The translations under genes and the position numbers were made by a program. This document shows, in pieces, positions 46,541-57,161 of a stretch of 64,000 bases of DNA. A model generated the notes under the pieces. The model was not told the origin of the DNA and did no database searches. It saw nothing but the letters and a program-made list of their open reading frames with translations. Source of the DNA: Carnegiea gigantea (lineage: Eukaryota > Streptophyta > Magnoliopsida > Caryophyllales > Cactaceae). The stretch lies in contig JAKOGI010001206.1 in NCBI GenBank assembly GCA_029747015.1, forward strand, positions 88,501-152,500. Reading direction: 5' to 3'. Position 1 is the stretch's first letter. The number at the start of each line of letters is the position of its first letter.

Positions 46541-48142
46541 TGTTGAACTAACTATATAAAGTTTTGATGATAACAAATCCAAGTGTAGCATACTTGCTTG
46601 AGTGATGTTGTTCTAAACAAGCTCTCCAAACAGGTTCTACCCAGTTGTTTGTATTGATCCCACTTACCTGTTCTGTCTACTAAATGTTGAGAACAAGCTT
46701 TAAGAACAGGTTCCAAGCTTCAGTGACATAAAAATCAGCACACAACAAATCTTGACAACAGCTGACTAAGTCTTAAAGACCAAGTTCCTACATTCAGCGA
46801 TACAAGATCACCCGAGTAATCAAGGTGACCAAGGTGTTTGGAGTTGCACATCCATCCTCAACAAGATGACTAATTCTTACAACAAGAAGTCTCGATTTGA
46901 TTTAGGTTTTATCTTTTAGATTCTTGTTAATATGCCAATCTTGAAAGTCTCAATCTAACACTTCTTGAAACGGTTTTCGAGATTTGCTTCAGAACACCAT
47001 TTCCAAACAACCCTGCAAACAGGGTGCCTAGGGTGTTCCTGAAACTGCAGCGGCCACATCCGTTTTACCTAAAATTTCTTTTAGTTGGCTGGCTGCTCTA
47101 AGAATCCTTTTATGAAATCCTAGGCTGATTAGTTAAGTCCTAAAAAGATTATTATTTATTATATATATGTAGCAGATTGCAAAACCATTTTTGCTAGAGA
47201 TTTTTTCAAAATCCGAAAAAATCTTTATTCCTTATTTTTAGGCCTTGATTGATTCAAATTTTGAAACCAAGATTTTTTTTGGGCTAAATTACACGGCTAT
47301 ATTAAGTGGCTAATCAGTTTTTATCCCGTGAGTATCAAATCCCTATATTTTAGGAGAATCTTATCTTCTTTGTTCCTAGCCGTTGGAAATCTGAAGAAAT
47401 CTTCTAAGCTGCTAAAATCAGAAGATTTTTCTATCTTTTTTGAAGGAGTTAGCCGTTGGGTTTGCTTGCTTAAATAAGAAAATCTTTTCACTCCTTTCGG
47501 TAGAGATACACAAGGGAAAAATCGGTTTCTTTCATAAACACATTGAGATTTCTGGAGCTACATTTCAAAAGAAAAAACCGTGACAAGATTGTGCAAAAAT
47601 TGAGCTTTCAAAACTATTGGCATACTAGGACTTCATTGTACCTTACATCTGCTTAAGTCAGAAGCACCCCAGTAAGGTGTTTTGTATCCTTGATCTCAGA
47701 TCAAAAGTGAGTGAGTGTGTCCTTAGTCGTGTGGACTTTGGACGTGTCCAATCTAGAGAGATTTGGACGTGGTGTAACCTGTCTTAGAGAAGAAGGTTAT
47801 GTGGGTTAGAAGTTGTAACAAGGAGTGTTACTTTTGTAACGTGTTCAGCCCATTAGTAAAGTGGTTAAATCCTATATGAGGTAGGTCGTGGTTTTTCACA
47901 CCTCAGTTAGGCTAGAGGTGTTTTCCACGTAAAAATCGTGTGTGCTTTATTTCTGCTTCTATCTACTTGATTTTCGCTTCTGAACCAATTAGGAACAGCC
48001 ACTGCAAACAAGGCCCAAGACTGTTCGTCATTCAGAAACAGTCTCTGCAATCCGGGTCTAAGGCTGTTTGTTAGTAAATAGGCGAAAATTGGACACCACA
48101 ATTCACCCCCCTCTTGTGGTCGTGTACTCTTAGAATTCAACA
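46541..48142 (+). repeat. Copia 3' LTR (1602 bp)
   Basis: Starts TGTTGAACTAACTA and ends GAATTCAACA, co-linear with 36909-38518. It differs by scattered substitutions and by short indels, including loss of a short T-rich stretch near 47276. Confidence 0.95.
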
Positions 48143-48147
48143 AGAGG
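48143..48147. repeat. Copia target site duplication, right (AGAGG)
   Basis: Second AGAGG, wedged between the last base of the Copia and the first base of the Gypsy LTR (TGTAACACC at 48148). Confidence 0.93.
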
Positions 48148-50982
48148 TGTAACACCCCTAGATCTCTAATTCATCATTAAACACCATTATTAATGAAAAC
48201 ATAGCGGAAACCTAAACGGGTTGTTACTGCCGTGTTTCCTTCTTGGAAACACCAGGCTGGATATCAAGTCCAACAATTAATACCAGTCTTCGCAAAAAAA
48301 AAGAAATCAACCTTACAGTGCTCAAAAATTAAACCTCATAAATTAGAACAACTATTATCTATTACAATTTCTATCATTCATTTTATTCATATTCGGCATT
48401 CAAATCTCGCCCTACTTTCGAGTCCCCAGCCCAAGTACAGCTAGATCACCTTAAAACAAAACATTTTATAACAGTGAGATAAACTCAGTAACAAGCACCC
48501 CTAACAATCAAACACGCGCACAAATCCATTTTGAAAACATTTGGGGGGAAGGGGATAACGATATGTCTTCCAAGCACACAACCCATTATCACAATCTTCC
48601 TTGATCATCACTTTTAAAATCATAATTCCAAAATTTAATTCAAACTGCATCTGTTCCAGTGAACGTTTGGGTGAGCGACCCCCAGTGGGTCTTATGGCGT
48701 GCACTCTGACATAGTGCAGCCGCTTAACTCCTTCCTGGCCTACTGCTTCTCAGGCAGTTACCGCTTATCTTTTTCTGGCCTACCACCATTAAGGATGGTT
48801 ACCGATAGTCCTAGCCCACGTCTCAACCGAGTACGTGGCCGCTCACATGCATGCACTTGTTACCCGGGGAAACCAATGGCCTTCAATCAATCCAAACCTA
48901 TTTAACTCACCCCATTCAGTTCTTTTTAATTAATGAGTCCTTACCTCTTACCGGAGGTAAACTTAGCATAATCAGTTCATTCATATTCAAACACCTTTCC
49001 CCACCGAACTCACAATAGAAGTCCAGTCATTCCAAACACAATCGAAATAAATTTCACTCTCATAACATGGTCAGTTTCGACTTCCAGACATAACACAACA
49101 TACAGTTTTTATCATGCAGTCACTTTCATTTCATACACCAGTGTTCCTTCAGTTTTGAAAAGAATTGCCAGAAATTCTATTCCAAAACATTCATGGTTTC
49201 AACAACGTAGGGAAAGGGTTAGGGCATGATTGTTACCTGGATACCGTATAGTTTACGGGCTCAGTTACTTAAGAAAGCGCACTGCTTCACACCTGGGCCC
49301 ACACACAGCCTATAGTCAGTCCACGCTCAAAATAGGACATCCTTGGCCCTCCCACAAATTTATAAAAGGATTTCTAGATTTTTAATTCATCCAAACCTTA
49401 ACCCTGGTTAAGGATAAGGCTGGCCAGTTTCTGAGTTCAACTTCTAGAAGCTATAACTTTGGTTTCCAATATCCAATTCTAGTGTTCCAAGTCAATCCTG
49501 AATCCCCAAGTCATCCTCTACATTTTCTATGTTCATGATTTGGCACGGATCTGTCCCAAACTAGAACATATTTTCACTTCTTTCGTAAGTGTCTGTGACC
49601 ATCTTCCCCTATGACAGTCCCGGGAAAATTTACTACAACTCGGGCCACCCTACTCCAAATGGCCCGATTTCAAAACAAGAATTTTCATTACATCCTGAAG
49701 TTCACACCCAATAAATTTCATAATTTTTAGCAACCAATTATGACCTAGGGAATGTTTTCCAAATCTGTGGTTGCAACAGCCCCAGTTTCCGCTTCCCAGT
49801 TTCTGCCCAGGTTTTTAACCTTAATTCCAAAATACATAACGTTTCTTCCAGATCTCCAAAAATTGATTTCTTCCCCAAATTGGAAAGAGAATTTTGTGTA
49901 CTACAACTTTAATGTTTAGAGTTTTTACGAAATCGAACAGTAACTAGGCAAAAAGCTTCAAAAACCAAAACCTACACCAATAGCCTTGATTTTTATAGGG
50001 TTTGGTATTTCAGCCATAAGTTCTTCATTTCAACTCTGATTCACTTGATTCAAAAACCCATGTAATTTTCACATCCCAATCCATCTACCATAAAAATTTC
50101 ATAATGTTTGAATAACTAGATTCATTACACCGAATTTTCAAATTGGGGTAAAAACTGCACTTAATCTACCCAGTTCACCCTTCCACTTTAGGGTCGGTTT
50201 CTGCATGTATTGGGTCTCTAAAAATTCAAAATTCCCACTTAGCAACCCCTAGACCCTTGCCCAGACCCAAGCATGCCAAAAGAAACCACTTTTACCGAAA
50301 CTAAAAATAATACGCCATTAAAACATTGCTATGAATTACCTTGAGTCGAAACCGGGGTTGGTTCAATGGAATTTTCGCCTTTGCTCAAGTTCAACGGCTA
50401 AAAAGCAAGACAAGGAGGATGGCCATGGGGAGAGGTGGTGGTGGCACGGCAGGGCGAGGGAGGAGAGAGAGATAGAGTGCAAGGCTAGAGAGAGAGAGAG
50501 GGAGAGAGAAAGACGTGAGGAAGAGAGTGGGAGAGGTGAGGGAGTTAGGGTTTTAGGTTTGGGAAAAAAAGGAAAAAGAGGAGAGGTTTAGGAAGGGTTT
50601 GATTCTTGCTCAAAATAAAACAAATATTTAGCTTGATTTGGAGGAGAACTCATGGCAAGGGGGGTAATTGATGATGATTAGGGTTTAAGAAAGACCCAAA
50701 AATAAACTAATAAAATAATACTAGTAATGACAATAAATAAAAAAAATTAGTAATCATAATAAATAAAAATCATAATAATAATAATGAAAATGGTAATACT
50801 AGAAGTTTTATAGAAAAGAAATGAAAAGGACAATTTTGGAGATTTTAAAACTTCCAAAAATGTAAAAAAAAAATTTATTAGAAATTTTCACAAGGAATCA
50901 TGTGGGGTTGGCTTGGGTTGACTTGCGTCTAAATGGGTCCAACTGGGCATAATTTCCCAAATCGAATTTCTGGTGTTTTACA
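48148..50982 (-). repeat. Gypsy 3' LTR (about 2.83 kb)
   Basis: Begins TGTAACACCCCTAGATCTC and ends GGTGTTTTACA, giving TGTAA/TTACA inverted ends, followed by a minus-strand polypurine tract. A second, similar junction at 51060-51070 (GAGGTTTTACA then CTACCCCACTAAAG) makes the inner boundary uncertain by 88 bp. A GA-rich tract lies at 50461-50580. The ORFs here (48699-48905, 50331-50591) are LTR sequence, not genes. Confidence 0.85.
50461..50580. repeat. GA-rich tract in the Gypsy LTR
   Basis: Imperfect (AG)n text, including CTAGAGAGAGAGAGAGG. Low complexity only. Confidence 0.8.
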
Positions 50983-51118
50983 GACTACCCCACTTAAAAA
51001 AGTTTCGTCCTCGAAACTTCATTATACCGCGATGGACCACTATTACAACCTGAATTTCTGAGGTTTTACATGCTACCCCACTAAAGAGGTTTCATCCTCG
51101 AATCTGATACGCACCTGA
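50983..51118 (-). other. Duplicated polypurine-tract / LTR-border region of the Gypsy
   Basis: Two related blocks, TTTTACAGACTACCCCACTT with GTTTCGTCCTCGAAAC and TTTTACATGCTACCCCACTA with GTTTCATCCTCGAAT, lie 88 bp apart. On the minus strand each reads as a purine run followed by TGTAAAA. Confidence 0.75.
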
Positions 51119-52418
51119 TTATGCAAATAGATGGGGGTATTTGTCTTGCATCTCCTGCTCCGGCTCCCAAGTGGCTTCAGATGTCTCATGGTTAGCCCAA
51201 AGGACCTTCACCAGGGGCACTATCTTTCTACGGAGGTCCTTCTCCCGTCGATCCAGGATTTGCACGGGTTTTTCCTCATACGATAAATCTTCTTGGAGCT
51301 GTATGGGATCGGGTTCGATTATGTGCAAAGGATCTGAGATGTATTTCCACAGCTGCAACACATGGAATCCGTTATGCACCCTCTGAAGTTTAGTCGGCAA
51401 CTCTAGTTAGTAAGCTACCTCTCTAACTCTCTGTATGATCGGGGACGGTCGGATATACCTCGGGCTGAGCTTCCCTGCCTTCCCAAATCTCGTGACTGCT
51501 TTGGTTGGAGAGACTCGGAGAAGTACATGATCGCCTACCCGGAACTCAAGTGGCCTACTTCTCTGGTCGGCATAGCTTTTCTGGCGGCTCTGGGTCACTT
51601 TCATTGGTTCCTGGATTACTCTTACTCTGTCCATGGTCACTTGGATCAATTCCGATCCGATAGTCAAGGCCTCGTCAATCTCCTGCCAACAGAGCGGAGT
51701 CGTGCATTTCCTCCTATACAGTGCCTCGTATGGGGCTATGCTAATGTTCGCGTGGTAGTTGTTATTATACGAGAATTCGATCAGTGCCAGTTGTTCGTCC
51801 CATGCGCTCTTAAAATCCAAAGCGCAAGCCCGCAGCATATCTTCCAAGGTTTGAATAGTACGTTCTGTCTGCCCATCGGTTGCAGGGTGAAAGGCGGTGC
51901 TAAAACGTAACAACGTTTCGAATGCTTCCTGCAGCTTCTGCTAAAATCCCGATTGAAACCGAGTATCCCAATCCGATACTATGGAATTGGGTACCCCGTG
52001 TAGTCGTATTATCTCCTCGAGGTAGGCTCGAGCTAACTGATCCAAGGTCTAAGTATTTTTCATGGCTATGAAATGTGCTGACTTCGTGAGCCTATCCACT
52101 ATAACCCAAATTACGTCGTGCTTCCGTTGGGTTAGCGGCAATCCTATGACAAAATTCGTAGATACAGAATCCCATTTCCAATCAGGGACATCCAGTGATT
52201 GTAAAAGTCCTACTGGTCGTTGGTGCTCGATTTTTTACTCGCTGGCAGGTCAAGCACTTTGCCACAAAATCAGCCACTTCATGTTTCATGTTACTCCACC
52301 AGAATGTCTGCTGTAGGTCCTTATACAATTTATTACCCGCAGGGTGTACCGAATGTGGAGTATTGTGCCCTTCATCTAGGATCTTCTTCTTAAGAACCTC
52401 TACGGCTGGAACACACAC
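51119..52418 (-). pseudogene. Chromovirus integrase with C-terminal chromodomain, broken
   Basis: On the minus strand: the zinc region (HSVHPAGNKLYKDLQQTFWW then CLTCQRVK, 52355-52230); a core damaged by stops around 52170-51920 ([15 protein letters not shown] is still readable); then FHPATDGQTERTIQTLEDML with the catalytic glutamate (51913-51830); FRVGDHVLLRVSPTKAVTRF (about 51535) of the GPY/F region; and after a stop near 51410 the chromodomain (IVPLVKVLWANHETSEATWE, about 51220-51160), ending at 51119. The chromodomain of this lineage is thought to steer integration toward heterochromatin marks. There is a frame change between the zinc region and the core. Confidence 0.9.
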
Positions 52419-52430
52419 CCTATTATAGAA

Positions 52431-54275
52431 TCACATGGTACCATCCTCATGAATTACGAATCCGGGTGCTTTACCCACCAATATCTCTTCCCTAATCCGT
52501 TTGAGTTGAGGGTCTGTGGTCTGGGCTACTCGGATTTCCTCTATGAGAGTCGGCTGCACCTCCAGGGTGCAGAGTATAGGTTTCGACCTCGGGGTAATCA
52601 CATCAAGCTCCAACTTGCGAAATTCCTCACATAACTTGCTTAGGCGTGCCAGTAAACAGTTCAGTACTGGATACGATCGGTGACTTAATGCGTCTACCAC
52701 TGCATTAGCCTTCCCCGGATGGTATTGGAAATGGACATCATAATCCTTCAGGAATTCCAGCCACCTAGTCTGTCTCAAGTTCAGATCCTTCTGTGAGAAA
52801 AGGTACTTCAAGCTCTGGCGGTCGGTGAAGACTTCACAACGTACTCCATACAGGTAATGCCTCCAGATTTTAAGGGCAAACACTACTGCCGCTAACTCCA
52901 GGTCATGAGTTGGGTAGTTCTGCTCGTGTGTCTTTAGTTGTCGAGAGGCATAGGCTATGACGCGACCCTCTTGCATCAGCACACACCCTAAACCACTCCT
53001 AGAGGCATCGCTGTACACTGTAAAGTCCTTGTCAGCAGATGGTAAGGCTAGTATTGGTACACTCGTTAATTTCTTTTTGAGCCCTGGAACGCTTCCTCAC
53101 ATTGCTCCGTCCATTCATACCTAGTGGCCTTCTTAGTTAGGTTCATAAGGGGGGTGGCAATTTTTGAGAAATTTTGAACAAATCGACGATAGTAACCCGC
53201 CAAGCGCAAGAAACGCCTTACCTCTGTTGGGTTGTTAGGTCTGGGCCAGTTTGACACCGCCTCAATCTTTTGGGGATCCACCGACACACCCTCATTAGAT
53301 ACTACGTGTCCTAGGAATGCTACTTTTCTCAACCAAAATTCACATTTCGACAACTTGGCATACAACTCATTTTTCCTCAAAACTTCCAGGGTTGTTTGTA
53401 AGTGGTGGGTGTGGTCCTCTGGGGTTCTCAAGTAAATAAGAATATCGTCTATGAACACCACCATGAACTGATCCAGGTAAGGTTTAAAGACCCTGTTCAT
53501 AAGATCTATGAAGGTTGTCGGGGCATTGGTGAGGCCAAAGGGCATCACCACGAACTCGTAGTGTCCATATCGGGTACGAAATGCAGTCTTGGGTATATCC
53601 TCGGCCTTGATTCGAAGTTGGTGGTACCCCGAATGGAGATCAATCCTGGAAAAAGTTCCCGTGCCCCGTAGCTGGTCGAATAAGTTGTCTATTCTGGGCA
53701 AGGAATAACGGTTCTTGACTGTTATCTTACTCAGCTCCCGGTAGTCTATGCACAATCATAGGGTCCCATCCTTCTTTTTCACGAATAGGACCGGGGCTCC
53801 CCACGAAGATGTGCTAGGTCGGATGTACTCTTTTTCTAAGAGTTCCTCTAACTGGGTCTTCAATTCTTTAAGTTCAGCTCGTGCCATCTGATAGGGTGCC
53901 TTAGAAATGGGGGTGGCTCCAGGGGTGAGGTCGATGCAAGCCGGGAATTTCATCGAGAAACACATCTAGGAATTCCTTCACTATAGGGATGTCCTCTAGA
54001 GAGGACTTGGCATCCTTAGTACTCACCCCATGATACAGGAATCCCTCGCATCCTTTTCCTAACAACTCGTAAGCTTTCATTGCTGATATCAATTTCACCC
54101 CCATTCGGGGACTCTAAACCTTATGCACTATCTTCTTCCCGTTGGGCCCCTTCAAGGTGATTTTTCGTTTCGAGCAGTTTATCTGATCCTGGTACTTAGC
54201 TAACCAATACATCCCTAAAATAACCTAAAAATCTGTTAACTCAAACTTATATAGGTCCGCCAGGAATTCACATTT
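52431..54275 (-). pseudogene. Chromovirus reverse transcriptase and RNase H, broken
   Basis: Minus strand. A pre-RT linker ([18 protein letters not shown], about 54020) shifts frame near 53960 into [21 protein letters not shown] stop at 53756 interrupts CMCIDYREL. RT continues through [54 protein letters not shown] and the catalytic FIDD (about 53450). After another frame change, RNase H opens at 53018 with [31 protein letters not shown] and [15 protein letters not shown], ending at 52431 before the integrase zinc region. The RT catalytic residues are retained, but stops and two frameshifts abolish the polyprotein. Confidence 0.92.
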
Positions 54276-55790
54276 TTACATTCTAAGAGAGCAACCCTCG
54301 TATAACTCCTCACACGACACAGTCTTCTCATCCAGGAGGGTTACGAATAGTAATGAAGATTTACGAGTGGGTGGGAGTCCTAACGTCTCAACCAGCTTAA
54401 CAGAAATAAACGAGTGGGTGGCACCCGAATCAAATAACACATCTACAAGCTGAGTTAGGAGAGAGAAAATACCCATCACAACATTAGGAGCATCCCCCTC
54501 TTCCTGCTTTCGCATCACATGGACTCTGCCCCCACTGCTCCGAGACGGTTGATAGGGGGGTCGGGCTTGGGTTTGCTGAGGTGCCCGGTTTTGTTGGTTG
54601 GGGTTTGCCACCGGTCCTTCCTTGTTCTGATATGTCTGCGAAGGTCTTTGCCCTTGCCGTTGACTCTGGCCTGGCCCTTGCACAATAGGAGGTGGAGGGA
54701 GCGGGCAGTCTCGAACCTGGTGTTAGTGGCTTCCACAGCGGAAGCATCTCTTCACTATCCGACATTCCCAGGCAAAATATCCTGGTTTCCCGTAAGCGTT
54801 GTAGGTCACCTTGGGCTGTGTATTGGGATACTGACTACCCCGATTGAAGTTGCTAGAGTACTGGCCCTTAGCAGGTCGACGGTTCTACTCTTGTGATTGA
54901 AAGTTTCCTCGGTTATCCCGGTTATCCCCCTTCCTTTTGGCTCCCCACTGCTCATTGAAATAATTGTTCAGCTCGTTCATCGCCCTCTCTACATTGACCG
55001 CCATATCATATAGATCAACGTAGGAGGCGTACTGACGGACGGACATCCTCTCCTTGATTGTGGGGTTCTGCCCGACCTCGAACCGGTTCATCTTCAGCCT
55101 TTCATTCGCTACAAAGGCTTGAGCGAATCGTGAAAGCTCCATAAATTTCCAGGCGTACTCAAGTACACTCATGTTCCCCTGCTGCAGTTGCATAAACTCG
55201 CCCTCCTTAGCCTTTTGGAGGGAGATAGGGTAAAAATGATCCTTGATCGTCTCCTTGAACTTGTTCTAGTTGAACCCTGGTTCGTGTTGTCTCTCCCTCA
55301 CCGTGGCCCACCATAAGTCAGCCTTGTCCTTCAAATAGAATACCGCGAAGCCCACCTTCCACTCCTCAAGGCATTGGAGTGCTTCGAACAGTTTCTCCAT
55401 GCCCTTAATCCAATCTTCGAAAGTCTTGGGGTTAGGAGTGCCATCATAGACAAGTGGATGATGGCTAGTGAACCTCTTGAACATGTAGGAGTTATCCTCC
55501 TCTACCCTTTTCTCCCACACCACCATTAGTCTCTGTATCTATTCGTTCTGGAGTCGCAATTGTTCTCCTTGTTTCTGCAGCATCTCCAGTAGCAATAAAT
55601 TGGTAAGCTCGGGTCCTATTGACGGGTTAGTATCGTCAATCTGGCTACGAGACATATTCCCATTTCGAGGGCGTAGAGCCTCCAGTCGTTCCCTGAGGGC
55701 CGCTATAGGGATGTCCTGGTTCGTAGGGACCCTTGTCTCAGGATAGGATCCAGTTCGGGACTCACTGTTGTGGTCGTTCCTTCCCGCCAT
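54276..55790 (-). pseudogene. Chromovirus gag and protease, broken by in-frame stops
   Basis: ATG at 55790 on the minus strand (MAGRNDHNSESRTG). One frame runs to 54276 with stops at about 55539, 55266, 54885 and 54724, so gag and protease decay by nonsense changes rather than indels. Gag core: FTSHHPLVYDGTPNPKTFED, WIKGMEKLF, MSVLEYAWKFMELSRFA. A zinc knuckle near 54740 (CFRCGSH then VRDC) is split by a stop. Protease: VDVLFDSGATHSFISVKLVE at about 54450, with an intact DSG. The DSGATHSFI form is typical of plant Ty3/Gypsy. Confidence 0.92.
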
Positions 55791-56434
55791 TCCGGTTGGG
55801 GAAAATAATTCGAGTTTGGTTCCTCTCCTAATAGTTCACAACCTACGTTCTACAGAATTTCAAACATAGAGTACATGCCAGCGCCTTATGCCATATTTAA
55901 TAGGAGTTCGATCTCAGTATATTACCACGTTCAAGTGGTACAACCACTGCGTCACATGCTCAGATAGTTCACATCAGATAGGCATCACATTCACACGGTT
56001 CACGATTATCACTATAATCATAGTATTGCATAGCATTTTAATCACATAAGGGCTCCACACTAAGACTTTTCAACAGAGGATGCTGATGTTCAAAGAGTGT
56101 AGGGAGATTTTATTGTATAGCATTTCAATAACATAAGAGTTTCACACTAACACTTTTCATTACATCTCAATGTGCATCTTTAGTAGCCTAAGGGCTCAGT
56201 AAGAAATAGAGAAAACAACTACCGAAACTGTCCTAGCAAAAGAAAAGAAAAAAGTTTCAACTTCCTAACTACCTCCGGCTTCTACTGGTCAAGGGCGTTT
56301 AGGGGGCAGGTATCCCTACACATCCGACCATATCTACCTCGCTTCTAGCGGGTCACCCCGATCTCGTACTTGGCCCTGTACCATAAGGAATTTATCTCTT
56401 CCTCTAAGTCTTCTGGTCCTCGAGCTGGCTCATC
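55791..56434. other. Spacer between the upstream ORF and gag of the Gypsy
   Basis: Untranslated leader with no recognised coding content. Contains two related ACATAAG..TCACACTAA blocks (about 56045 and 56131). Confidence 0.45.
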
Positions 56435-56912
56435 CTAAATGGTGTGATCCTTCCTTTCCTCTTCCCAATCCTCCATAAGGCCTTCACTTCCCATCAGCTG
56501 CTCCTCACTCAACTCAGAGTCATCATCGGAGTCCTCCTCTCCCACTTGGCTTCCATCCTCATCAATATCCTCTTCTACTAGTGGTGGTGGGTTGGCATCC
56601 CTAGAGTCAGGGGGGTTCGTCACAAGGACCTACATCCATTAGGTGGTCCACTAGTTCATTCAAGTTGAAACCCATAGGCTGCCACTTGCATAGGTAACAG
56701 TCCCTTGCGACCATGAATGCTCTCTCCCCAGGGTGAAGTTCCTCAACTCTGTAATGCCACAAGGGGTCCCCCCAAAGAGTTAAAAGGAAGAAGAGGGCCT
56801 GGTTATGGTCGAATTTTAAACAATCTTCAGGAACCTCAGCTAGTCTCCCATGAATAAAAATTTTCACTCGCTCCAAGTGACTCTCCAAACTGACCAGGGG
56901 AACCTTCCCCAA
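56435..56912 (-). pseudogene. Extra ORF between the Gypsy PBS and gag
   Basis: Two overlapping minus-strand frames: 56912-56607 (MGKVPLVSLESHLERVKIFI..., with HYRVEELHPGERAFMVARD) and 56623-56435 (acidic, with DIDEDGSQVGEEDSDDDSEL). They overlap where both read DEPP, and look like one ORF of about 155 codons broken by a frameshift. I do not recognise the protein. It has no gag, zinc-knuckle or protease motif. Its position, 235 bp after the PBS and 645 bp before the gag ATG, makes it a leader ORF or captured sequence. Confidence 0.45.
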
Positions 56913-57146
56913 TCTCTGGTGGCAACAAGGTCATCCCATACACCCACAGTGGTGAGCCGCATTCATTCTAGACGTTAATAGACCCAAATCAGATACATAA
57001 ACACAAAGGGGGTAACATATACAAGCATACTCCCTTCCCAACCTACGCTCACACTCCGAGCAGTCCTTAAGTCTACCAATTTTAGGGCTATTAAATAGTA
57101 TTTTTCGATTTATCCCTTAGGCGAGCCTTCAGGTCAGTTAACCTGG

Positions 57147-57158
57147 GCTCTGATACCA
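57147..57158 (-). other. Gypsy primer binding site
   Basis: GCTCTGATACCA on plus (TGGTATCAGAGC on minus), initiator-Met-tRNA type, three bases from the LTR start at 57162. Confidence 0.92.
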
Positions 57159-57161
57159 CTT

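Larger units (their letters stand above)
36909..48142 (+). mobile_element. Ty1/Copia retrotransposon, Sirevirus-like, 11.2 kb
   Basis: A full-length element: LTRs 36909-38518 and 46541-48142 (both TGTTGAAC...TTCAACA), PBS directly inside the left LTR, gag, PR-IN-RT-RNase H in Copia order, an envelope-like region after pol, and two polypurine tracts before the right LTR. The long LTRs and post-pol ORF fit the Sirevirus lineage. I count by eye about 40-45 substitutions between the LTRs, near 2.7%. Every coding module has stops or frameshifts. Confidence 0.95.

Noticed and set aside
48699..48905. Conserved ORF pair (with 57673-57918) having the same C-terminus
   Set aside because: Both are the same stretch of the two Gypsy LTRs; conservation is explained by LTR identity, not by protein coding.
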